NCBI GenBank assembly: GCA_021802115.1
Contig: JAKABA010000021.1
Coordinates: 1-39,931, forward strand
Source of the DNA: a bacterium
Lineage (GTDB): Bacteria; Chloroflexota; Dormibacteria; UBA8260; Bog-877
Direction: 5' to 3'
DNA length: 39,931 bases
In this document: piece after piece, positions 32,131 through 39,101 of the stretch
How the letters are laid out: each line of letters opens with the position of its first letter
How positions within the stretch are numbered: position 1 is the stretch's first letter
Notes under the pieces: model-generated
Databases searched by the model: none
The model's input: only the letters and a program-made list of their open reading frames with translations
What the model was told of the DNA's origin: nothing
Program-made: the position numbers and the translations under genes

Positions 32131-32820
32131 ACCACGATAGGCAAGTGGCAGCAGTGCCGCAACCTGGCGATGGATCTGCCGGCTCGCCTCCTCCGGCGTC
32201 CCCGGGGCCGGCCTGAAGGGCTCCCCGACCCGAAGGTGGATGGGGGCCCGGCGGGGGATCAGAGCGCCCCGCGGGAGCACATGCTCCGTCCCCCAGACCG
32301 CGCACGGGAGGACCGGCACCCCAGACTTGAGCGCCAGATAGCCAGCTCCCGGCTCAAACGGAAGCAGGCCCTCACCGTAGCTACGGTGACCCTCGGGGAA
32401 CAGCACCAGCGCACTCCCTGATTGCAGCACCGCCAGGGCGGCCCGGATCGCCTGCCGATCAGGCGCGCCCCGGCGCACGGGGAAGCAGTTGCAACGGTCG
32501 AGGTAGGCCCGCAAGATCCGGTTCTGGAACATCTCCGCCTTGGCCATGGCGTGCATCACCCGGGGGAACCAGGCCCCGAAAACGAGGGGGTCGAAGTTGG
32601 ACAGGTGGCTGGAGCAGACCAGCAGCGGGCCGCTCTTGGGAACCAGGTCCAGGCCCTCGACGCTGCTGCCCGGTGCCGCGCACAGGCGAACCAGAACTCG
32701 CAAACTGGTCTGAGTCGCGTGCAGCGTGATCGAGCGCGTCCCATCCAACCTGAGGCCAGCCGGCAAGGTCGGCCCGGGAGCCTTCGCAGCCGCCTTTGCG
32801 GTCGATGAGCCCTGTCCCAC
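32119..32820 (-). CDS. plsC: 1-acylglycerol-3-phosphate O-acyltransferase (PlsC family)
   Basis: The protein has 233 residues. It has the acyltransferase HX4D motif (SHLSNFDP), block II FPVRRGAPD, block III FPEGHRS (usually FPEGTRS) and block IV PVLPCAVWG. Family members acylate lysophosphatidate in phospholipid synthesis, though related enzymes use other lipids. There is no strong membrane segment, only an amphipathic N-terminal half. The start is GTG 32820 with GGAGG 8 bases upstream. The Thr-to-His change in block III is unusual but sits next to the conserved Glu-Gly. tRNA-Arg lies upstream in the same direction. Confidence 0.9.
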   Translation of the reverse strand: MGQGSSTAKAAAKAPGPTLPAGLRLDGTRSITLHATQTSLRVLVRLCAAPGSSVEGLDLVPKSGPLLVCSSHLSNFDPLVFGAWFPRVMHAMAKAEMFQNRILRAYLDRCNCFPVRRGAPDRQAIRAALAVLQSGSALVLFPEGHRSYGEGLLPFEPGAGYLALKSGVPVLPCAVWGTEHVLPRGALIPRRAPIHLRVGEPFRPAPGTPEEASRQIHRQVAALLPLAYRGSAD

Positions 32821-32941
32821 TCGATCCTCCCCAGCCAGCTCCAGCCCACCTGGCGCCGGTTACATCCCCGACCCGCCACCGCATCGCCCCCGGCCCGCTG
32901 GGCCACCGCCAGCGCCCATGACCAGCCCGCTCGACCGGCCC

Positions 32942-33015
32942 TACCCCCTGGTGGATTCGAACCACCGACCGTCGCCTTAGAAGGGCGCCGCTCTGATCCA
33001 CTGAGCTAAGGGGGC
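32942..33015 (-). tRNA. tRNA-Arg (UCU)
   Basis: The cloverleaf lies on the minus strand: acceptor GCCCCCT/AGGGGGT with a G1-U72 wobble, D-arm with AGCTCAGTGGATCAGAGC, anticodon loop CTTCTAA (anticodon TCT) and T-arm GGTGG-TTCGAAT-CCACC. Discriminator is A. CCA is not encoded. Confidence 0.93.
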
Positions 33016-33124
33016 GGGACGGTCGCCATTGTGACGGGTCCAGGCGACCGGTCGTGAGCCCACTCCTCACGTTGGTGGCCCACCCGGAGCCGGACCGCTG
33101 CCAGCTCGACTCCCATGCCGAGAA

Positions 33125-33130
33125 TAGAAT
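33125..33130 (+). promoter_or_regulatory. candidate -10 box of the histidine phosphatase gene
   Basis: TAGAAT lies 7 bases before the GTG start at 33138, so transcription would begin at or next to the start codon and the message would be leaderless. No good -35 box is visible and no ribosome-binding site precedes the GTG. Confidence 0.4.
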
Positions 33131-33137
33131 TGAAGTC

Positions 33138-33827
33138 GTGCCGCTCACCGACCTCCCCGGCCTCACCACCTGCTATCTGGTGCGCCACTGCGACGTCGAG
33201 AACCCCAACCGGGTCATCTACGGGCATCTGCCCAATTTCGGTCTGAGCGAGAAGGGACGCCGCCAGGGACGCGCCCTGGGACAGTTCTTGAGGATGCTTC
33301 AAGTTCGAGCGATCTACTCCAGTCCCCTGCAGCGGGCGTTGGAGACAGCCGCCCTGATCCAGGAGAGTTTCCAGCCTCCCCTCCCCCTCCACGAGCGCCC
33401 CAGCCTGGTGGAGGCCGAGTTCGGCCGATATCTGCAGGGGACGCGCTACCAGGACATCATCTGGCGGCGCCCGAAGTGGGTCATCCACATGTTGTGGCCC
33501 GGGCTGGCCCCGGGCGACGAGAGCATGGCAGCCATGTACCGAAGGGTGCGGACGGCCATCCAAGAAGGGCTGGATGCCCACCCTGGGGAGACCTTCGTAT
33601 GCATCAGCCACGGGGATCCCATCCAGGCCTTCTGGGCAACGGTCGACCACCGGCCGCCCTGGGCGCTGCACCGCCTTCAGTGCGCCAAGGGTGGACTTCT
33701 TCAGCTGACCTACCGCGGTTCGAAACTGGTCCAAAAGCAGTACCTGTCCCCGGACGAGGTGGCAGCCAGGGTGGCGGCGGAAGCAGGGCGAGATGTGGGC
33801 CCGGTTCCAGCCGACCGCATCCCCTGA
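33138..33827 (+). CDS. histidine phosphatase family protein (MSMEG_4193-like)
   Basis: The protein has 229 residues from GTG 33138. The phosphoglycerate-mutase-like domain has the RHG-type motif as YLVRHCDVENPNRVIYGHLP, so the usual Gly after Arg-His is Cys. YSSPLQRALETA, a central Glu (VEAEFG) and the second catalytic His in VCISHGDPI complete the site. The RHCDVENP start and GHLP loop match the actinobacterial subgroup that sits next to DUF3090 genes; the substrate is unknown. In-frame codons upstream of 33138 lack a better start. The gene ends 16 bases from the convergent sdhD. Confidence 0.85.
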   Translation: MPLTDLPGLTTCYLVRHCDVENPNRVIYGHLPNFGLSEKGRRQGRALGQFLRMLQVRAIYSSPLQRALETAALIQESFQPPLPLHERPSLVEAEFGRYLQGTRYQDIIWRRPKWVIHMLWPGLAPGDESMAAMYRRVRTAIQEGLDAHPGETFVCISHGDPIQAFWATVDHRPPWALHRLQCAKGGLLQLTYRGSKLVQKQYLSPDEVAARVAAEAGRDVGPVPADRIP

Positions 33828-33843
33828 TTCGGGCAGCGCCGGG

Positions 33844-34203
33844 TCAGCGGATGATCGTGATCGTCAGCCAGATCCCGTAGGCAACGGTGAGCACACCCAG
33901 GACGGTGACACCCCGGCCCAGCGCCGGACGCCAGCGCGGGGGCACCCCCATATCGAAGAGGATGGAACGCAACCCCAACATCGCATGCGAGGTGACCACC
34001 ACCAGAAACAGCACCTCCAAAACCACGATCACGGGATTGCCCATGTAGGACGCGACCTCGGCGAAGTTGCGCTCGCCACCGGCGACCACGAAGTGGTTCG
34101 CGATGAGGTGGAGCGCCAGCAACGGCAGCAGCAGGACCCCGGTAGCGGCCTGCCAGAGCCAGCTCGTGGTCGACCTCTTCTCGATCCCAAATCCGGCCCT
34201 CAT
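33844..34203 (-). CDS. sdhD: succinate dehydrogenase-type membrane anchor subunit D
   Basis: The protein has 119 residues and three membrane segments (about 18-38, 57-78, 95-117). Candidate heme or quinone residues are His32 and His37 in LALHLIANHF and His73 in the family motif SHAMLGLRSILFD. The start is ATG 34203, overlapping the stop of the C subunit gene by four bases (ATGA). It is the last gene of a four-gene operon whose first gene encodes a GlpA-type flavoprotein rather than SdhA, so the anchor probably passes electrons from glycerol-3-phosphate to quinone. Confidence 0.88.
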   Translation of the reverse strand: MRAGFGIEKRSTTSWLWQAATGVLLLPLLALHLIANHFVVAGGERNFAEVASYMGNPVIVVLEVLFLVVVTSHAMLGLRSILFDMGVPPRWRPALGRGVTVLGVLTVAYGIWLTITIIR

Positions 34204-34598
34204 CCTCGGATGCTCCAGAGCAGCCCGGCGACCAGAAACAGAATCGCCGCCAGAGCCATGAGCGACCGGAAGAGGAGCCTGTGCCAACGGACCGCCACCC
34301 CAACCCCGGTGAGGGCCACCCGGATCCCGTGGAGGCTGTGGAAAAGCACGCCGAGCAGGACCACCGCGTCCAGCGCTGTGAAGAATGGCGCCTTGCTGGT
34401 GGCCAGGAAACTGTTCCAGGCCGAGGGGCCGTGGGCGAGCAGGCTGAGCACCCCCAGGTGCACGTACAGGTAGGCAACCAGGCCGATCGCGGTCAGCCGG
34501 TTGAGGGCGTAGGCCCAGGCTCCCTCGTGGCGGCCGCGCAGGTCGAGCCAGCGGCTCGGTCGGCGCAGCCCAGGGGCAGCTTCTTCGGCCACCTTCAT
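34200..34598 (-). CDS. sdhC: succinate dehydrogenase-type cytochrome b subunit C
   Basis: The protein has 132 residues and three membrane segments (about 32-55, 70-92, 108-128). It shows the SdhC pattern LNRLTAIGLVAYLYVHLG, with His47, and FHSLHGIR, with His87 and His90; one of these is a likely heme b axial ligand. The start is ATG 34598, which overlaps the sdhB stop (ATGA); a GTG three codons upstream is less likely. The pair with the D subunit gives a two-protein anchor of about 250 residues, the usual size for complex II. Confidence 0.9.
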   Translation of the reverse strand: MKVAEEAAPGLRRPSRWLDLRGRHEGAWAYALNRLTAIGLVAYLYVHLGVLSLLAHGPSAWNSFLATSKAPFFTALDAVVLLGVLFHSLHGIRVALTGVGVAVRWHRLLFRSLMALAAILFLVAGLLWSIRG

Positions 34599-35368
34599 CT
34601 CCCCCACATCCGGCCCCAGCGCCGGGCTAAAATCTGGCCCCGCAAGCTCATGATCCTGCCCGCCGGGTCAACCGCCTGCGGGCAGCTGGCGGTGCACTCG
34701 AAGGAGCTGTGGCAGCGCCACACTCCGCCGTCACCATCGGCCAGAGCCAGCAGATGAGCCGACTCGGTGGCGTCCCCGGTGGCCTCCCTGGTCCGGTGGA
34801 TACCGGCCAGCGCGGCCGGGCCCAGAAACCCGTCGTCCGCTGCCATCGAAGGGCAGACGCTGACGCAGATCCCGCATTCGATGCAGCTCTCGAAGCGGAT
34901 GAAGCGGTCCAGATCCTCGGCCACCACCACCCGCCTTAGGCTGAGCGACGCTGGCAAGGGGTCGACACTGACCGGCAATTCGGGTTCGGCGCTCCTGGTG
35001 ATCACCAGGTCGGAGGCGGTCATGCGAGCGAAGAATCCGGCCACGTCCACGACGAGGTCCCCAACCACCGGCAGGTTGTGGAGCGGCTCGACCCGGATCG
35101 GGTGATGTTCCTGAGCGGCGTCGGCCACCGGGGTGACGCAGGCCAGCCGCTCTCTACCGTTGATGCTCATGGCGCAGGCCCCGCAGGAGGAATGATGGCA
35201 GGCCCGCCGGAACATCAGGGAATGGTCCCGGGTGGCCCAGATGGCGTCCAAAGCATCGAGCACCTTGGCCCCCTTTCCCACCTGGACGCTGAAGTTCTCC
35301 AGCCGGGAGCCCTCACCCGGTCGGTACCGAAGCACCTCCAGGTCGACGGCGACCGACTCCGCAGTCAC
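34595..35368 (-). CDS. sdhB: succinate dehydrogenase/fumarate reductase-type iron-sulfur subunit
   Basis: The protein has 257 residues. An N-terminal plant-ferredoxin-like domain has Cys57, Cys62, Cys65 and Cys77 for a 2Fe-2S cluster (ACHHSSCGACAMSI, then LAC). The C-terminal domain has CIECGICVSVCP (Cys162, 165, 168, 172) and CHSSFECTASCP (Cys219, 225, 229) for the 4Fe-4S and 3Fe-4S clusters. All expected ligands of a working SdhB are present. The start is GTG 35368, overlapping the stop of the GlpA-like gene (GTGA), with GGAG 10 bases upstream. It would wire the flavoprotein upstream to the membrane anchor downstream. Confidence 0.93.
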   Translation of the reverse strand: MTAESVAVDLEVLRYRPGEGSRLENFSVQVGKGAKVLDALDAIWATRDHSLMFRRACHHSSCGACAMSINGRERLACVTPVADAAQEHHPIRVEPLHNLPVVGDLVVDVAGFFARMTASDLVITRSAEPELPVSVDPLPASLSLRRVVVAEDLDRFIRFESCIECGICVSVCPSMAADDGFLGPAALAGIHRTREATGDATESAHLLALADGDGGVWRCHSSFECTASCPQAVDPAGRIMSLRGQILARRWGRMWGR

Positions 35369-36522
35369 TGGTAGAAGCTCCGGTATGACACCAGCGGGGT
35401 GGTCTGGGTGGTGCAGGGAGCGGGAATGGCCAGCTTGGCGCAGACCACGTCGGCGGCTCGCTGGGCCATCGCTCGTGAGCTCGTGGTCTTACCCCCGGAG
35501 ATGGTGACCAGTCCCTCCAGGCCGTCGCCGGAGTGGTCGAAGCACTCGAAGGTCCGGCTCACGTCGCGCGAGTCCGCCTGCGCCTTGGTGACCAGGGGTC
35601 GGGCCACTGCCACCGTCGCCCGCACCTTCACCTGCCCCACCGCCGGCACCAGCTCCTGCCCGGAAGCGAGCATCTGGGCCACGTGCTCGAGGGGGATCGG
35701 GATCAGGTCGGGGTCCTCCACCACCCAGGAGGTGGTGCCAATTATCGAGGTCGCCCGCTGGGGGACGATGATGTCCCCGTCTGAGGGCCGGTTGAGGCGG
35801 TTGAGGACCATGTTGTTGAGACGACAGTCCATGGTCACCATGACCCCCGGCGTCGGCGTGACCGGCACGGCCAGCGCCGCCATGGCCGCGATCTTGCCAG
35901 CCCAGGGACCGGCGGCGTTAACGACCATGTCCGCCCCAATGGTCGAGCTGACCCCTGACCGGTGGTCGCGGACCCCAACCCCGGTCACGGTCCGGCCCTC
36001 CGTCACCAGCTCCATGACCTCGGTGTAGGTGCGCACCACCGCGCCATTGGCCTTGGCCGTGGCCAGAAAGGCAAGGCAGAAGTGGAACGGCTCGAACACC
36101 CCATCAGGGACCTCCACCGCGGCCAAGGCGGCGGGGTTGAGGAAGGGCTCCATCTTCAAGGCGGTCTGGATCGGGATCTCCCGGGCCGGGGTGCCGCAGG
36201 CCTCGCACCCCTCCATGAAGCGGTCCTTGAAGGCCAGGTCTGACTCGTTGAGAGCCACGAAGAGCCCCCCGTTCCGCTCCAGGATGTCGGGCATGATGCG
36301 GTCCAGGATGCGCGCCTCGGCGATGCATTCTCGAGCTGACTCCTGATCGGTGACGCAATAGCGTCCACCCGAATGGAGCAGGCAGTGGTTGCGCCCGCTG
36401 GTACCGGAAGCGACCTCGCCACGTTCCACCACGGTCACCCGCAGTCCCCGCAGCGCCAGGTCGTGTGCGGTGGCCGACCCGGTCGACCCGGCCCCGATCA
36501 CCACCACATGCGGCGCTGACAT
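35365..36522 (-). CDS. glpA: GlpA-type FAD-dependent glycerol-3-phosphate dehydrogenase
   Basis: The protein has 385 residues. The FAD-binding fold is clear: GAGSTG at 10-15, Glu33 at the end of strand 2, and SGTSGRNHCLLHSGGRYCVT at 39-58. That last motif, VPDGVFEPF, NRPSDGDIIVPQ, SIIGTTS and TISGGK follow E. coli GlpA along its length. The C-terminal BFD-type Fe-S region of E. coli GlpA (542 residues) is absent. The SdhA fingerprint with a covalent-FAD His is not present. The start is ATG 36522 with GGAGG just upstream. It is the first gene of a coupled operon with sdhB, sdhC and sdhD, replacing SdhA. An alternative is a related 2-hydroxyacid oxidase such as L-2-hydroxyglutarate dehydrogenase, but the GlpA match is better. 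Confidence 0.88.
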   Translation of the reverse strand: MSAPHVVVIGAGSTGSATAHDLALRGLRVTVVERGEVASGTSGRNHCLLHSGGRYCVTDQESARECIAEARILDRIMPDILERNGGLFVALNESDLAFKDRFMEGCEACGTPAREIPIQTALKMEPFLNPAALAAVEVPDGVFEPFHFCLAFLATAKANGAVVRTYTEVMELVTEGRTVTGVGVRDHRSGVSSTIGADMVVNAAGPWAGKIAAMAALAVPVTPTPGVMVTMDCRLNNMVLNRLNRPSDGDIIVPQRATSIIGTTSWVVEDPDLIPIPLEHVAQMLASGQELVPAVGQVKVRATVAVARPLVTKAQADSRDVSRTFECFDHSGDGLEGLVTISGGKTTSSRAMAQRAADVVCAKLAIPAPCTTQTTPLVSYRSFYQ

Positions 36523-36722
36523 CCCCCCTCCCGGACAGGCCCGAGGCAGCAGCCGTGCCGCCACCGAGCAGTCATTCTGGCATCAGAGGGGCGGCCGAGG
36601 GCATGATGGAAACACCTACTCACCGCCGCCAGGCGAGCTCTTCCGCCCGTCGGCCAAAGGTGGCCGCGACAAACCCCCGTTCGGCGGCGCACCCGGTCTG
36701 GGAATCCTCCCGTGGCACCCCT

Positions 36723-39101
36723 CTACCGGCGCAGTCCAGCCGCCCGGAAGATCCAGGTTTTGAGCAGGTCCCCAAGGACCAGGAAGATCAGGGCGCTCCC
36801 CAGGGCGACGCCCATGTCGATCGGCTGGATCCCCGCCATCAGCCAGCCGCGCCAGGCCAGCAGCAGCACCACGACCAGATCCGCGGCGGAGCTGGCCGCC
36901 AGCCAGCGGCTGGGGCGCGAGTGCCAGAAGTGCTGGCGCTCTCGCACCAGGTAGACGGTGGCCTGGCCGGAGAGGACGAGCCAGAGAAAGACCAGGGTCT
37001 GCATCTGGGCCAGGGAGAGGGCCAGGCAGGTGGTCCCGAACCACCAGAGTGCGAACGAGGGCAGCACCAGGGGCAGGGCCAAGCCCAGCCCGGCCAAAAC
37101 CAGGGGCGCCACCCTCCAGCGATCCGGGCGGCGCGGCGAGCGCACCCGGTCGGTGGCCAGCGACATGGTGACGAAGTCATTGGCGAGCAGGAGCAGGACG
37201 ACCAGGGTCGGGGTGGTCACGAACTTGCCGAAGACCACCAATCCGAAGCCCAGGAAGAGCGCCACCTGGAGGGTCTTGATGATCTTGTTCAGGGTGTATG
37301 TGAGCATCCGTTGGTGGATCCGGCGGCTCACCTCCACGCCCGCCACCATGTCCTCGAGCCCAGGATCGGTCAGCACCAGGCTGGCCGCCGCCTTGGCCAC
37401 GTCGGTGGCGCTGGCGACCGCGACCCCGACCTCCGCCTTCTTCAGGGCGGGCGCATCATTGACTCCGTCGCCGGTCATCCCCACCACCACCGAGGCCCGC
37501 TGCAGGTTGGCGATGAGGCGCATCTTGTCCTCTGGCAGCACCTCGGCGTAGACGTCGTACCAGTCGTCCCGATCCCAGGGCCGCTCGGCCGGCCCCGACC
37601 TTCCCGGGGGAACGCTGTCCGCCTCTTCCCTGAGGACCTGCCCGCGCGCGGCCCGGCCGGTGATCCCGACCTTGGCCGCAATCGCCGAGGCCGTGGCCAG
37701 GCTGTCTCCGGTCAACATCACGACCCGGATTCCCAGCTGGTGCAGATCCTCCACCAGGCGCACCGCATCAGCCCTGGGTGGGTCGGCCAGGGCGACCAGC
37801 CCCACCAGCTCCAGGGACCCGCCCACCGGCCCCTGGGCGACCCCGAGTACCCTGGCCCCGGAGGCCGCCATCCTGTCCACCTCAGGGCCAAGGGAGGCCT
37901 CATCTGCGCCGGCCAGCTGGCCCACCACGCGGGGGGCCCCCTTGACCACCCTGATCTCCCCCTCCCGTACATGCACGGTGGCCTCGGATCGTTTGGTGGC
38001 CGGGGCAAAGGGGACGAAGCTGGTGCGCTCGCCCAACTCCGCCAGGTTGCGCGCCTTGGCCCGCGCCAGAATCGCCAAGTCAAGGGGATCCTGGGTGGCG
38101 GCGTCGCTGGCGGCCGCCGCCGCCCGCAGGACCATGTCCTCGTCGCGTGGAGGCAGCGCCAGGAGGGCCTCCACGGTGAGGATGTTCTGGGTGAGAGTGC
38201 CGGTCTTGTCGGTGCAGAGGACCTCCATGCTGGCGGCCTCCTCGATGGCGGCCAGGCGCGTCACCAGTACCCTCCGCTGGGACATCTCCTTGCTACCCAG
38301 GGCCGTGGCCAGGGTGAAGGTGGCGGGCAGGGCGACCGGCACCGAGGCGATCACCAGGATGAGGACGAACGGCACCATCTCGTGGAGGGAGAGATGGCGG
38401 ACGAGGCCGTCGGCAACCACGATCGCCACGATCAGCAGGACCAGGCCAATCAAAGCCTTTACGATTCCGAAGATCAGGTGCTCCATGTTGCCCGGGGCGC
38501 GAGCGGTGCTGACCAGCTCCGCGGTGCGCCCGAAGAAAGTGGCGGTCCCCACCGCGGTCACTTCCCCACTGGCCTCGCCCCGCACCACCACCGACCCCGA
38601 GTAGGCAACGGCCCCAGCCTGGGCGGCGACCCCACGGGACTCGCCGGTGAGGGCCGATTGGTCGAGCTCCACAGCCCCATCCAGCAACTTCAAGTCGGCG
38701 GGAACGATGTCCCCCTGGCGGACGTGCGCAAGGTCGCCCAGCACCAGTTCATCGGCCGGGATCTGCGTCCAGGCTCCGTCCCGCCGAACGCGCGCAGTGA
38801 CGGTCAAGCGCTGTCGAAGCAACTCCACCGCCTGCTGTGCCCGTCCCTCCTGGGCGAACGCCAATACCGCGTTGAAGATCAGCAGGACGGCGAAGACCAG
38901 AGACTGGACGTGGTCGCCCAAGACCAGCTCGAGGAGCACCGCCAGCTCTAGCAGCCATGGCACCGGAGCCCAGAATTTGCCAGCCAACATCCTGACGCGA
39001 TCCGGCCGAACCTCGGGAATGGCATTGGGGCCATTCGCCGCCAGCCGGCGGGCGGCCTCCGCACCGGTGAGTCCAGCCACGACCGAGTTCACACCATCCA
39101 C
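36723..39101 (-). CDS. plasma-membrane proton-efflux P-type ATPase (P3A)
   Basis: The protein has 792 residues. The cation ATPase N-terminus reads NGPNAIPEV. The actuator domain has TGES at 152-155, M4 has IASVPVALPA, the phosphorylated Asp298 lies in DKTGTLTQN, and the hinge has MTGDGVNDAPALKKAEVGVAV. About ten membrane segments are predicted. The PVALPA and NDFVTMSLATD motifs fit the P3A proton pumps of archaea, some bacteria, fungi and plants rather than Ca or heavy-metal pumps. The C-terminus lacks a long regulatory tail. The start is GTG 39101; a second GTG lies three codons later, and neither has a strong ribosome-binding site. It lies 200 bases upstream of the GlpA-like operon in the same direction. 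Confidence 0.9.
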   Translation of the reverse strand: MDGVNSVVAGLTGAEAARRLAANGPNAIPEVRPDRVRMLAGKFWAPVPWLLELAVLLELVLGDHVQSLVFAVLLIFNAVLAFAQEGRAQQAVELLRQRLTVTARVRRDGAWTQIPADELVLGDLAHVRQGDIVPADLKLLDGAVELDQSALTGESRGVAAQAGAVAYSGSVVVRGEASGEVTAVGTATFFGRTAELVSTARAPGNMEHLIFGIVKALIGLVLLIVAIVVADGLVRHLSLHEMVPFVLILVIASVPVALPATFTLATALGSKEMSQRRVLVTRLAAIEEAASMEVLCTDKTGTLTQNILTVEALLALPPRDEDMVLRAAAAASDAATQDPLDLAILARAKARNLAELGERTSFVPFAPATKRSEATVHVREGEIRVVKGAPRVVGQLAGADEASLGPEVDRMAASGARVLGVAQGPVGGSLELVGLVALADPPRADAVRLVEDLHQLGIRVVMLTGDSLATASAIAAKVGITGRAARGQVLREEADSVPPGRSGPAERPWDRDDWYDVYAEVLPEDKMRLIANLQRASVVVGMTGDGVNDAPALKKAEVGVAVASATDVAKAAASLVLTDPGLEDMVAGVEVSRRIHQRMLTYTLNKIIKTLQVALFLGFGLVVFGKFVTTPTLVVLLLLANDFVTMSLATDRVRSPRRPDRWRVAPLVLAGLGLALPLVLPSFALWWFGTTCLALSLAQMQTLVFLWLVLSGQATVYLVRERQHFWHSRPSRWLAASSAADLVVVLLLAWRGWLMAGIQPIDMGVALGSALIFLVLGDLLKTWIFRAAGLRR

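Noticed and set aside
35365..36522. SdhA as the identity of the flavoprotein before sdhB.
   Set aside because: The length (385 versus nearly 600 residues), the GlpA-specific SGTSGRNHCLLHSG motif and the lack of the SdhA covalent-FAD His region argue for GlpA-type instead.
36523..36722. A riboswitch or glycerol-responsive leader before the GlpA-like operon.
   Set aside because: The stretch contains a GGCGG-rich segment that looked structured, but no known riboswitch core could be matched and no operator palindrome was found.
36465..38951. An 828-codon open frame on the plus strand opposite the proton ATPase.
   Set aside because: It has no domain, is rich in His, Gln, Gly and Arg as expected for the complement of a GC-rich gene, and lies wholly antisense to a clear P-type ATPase.
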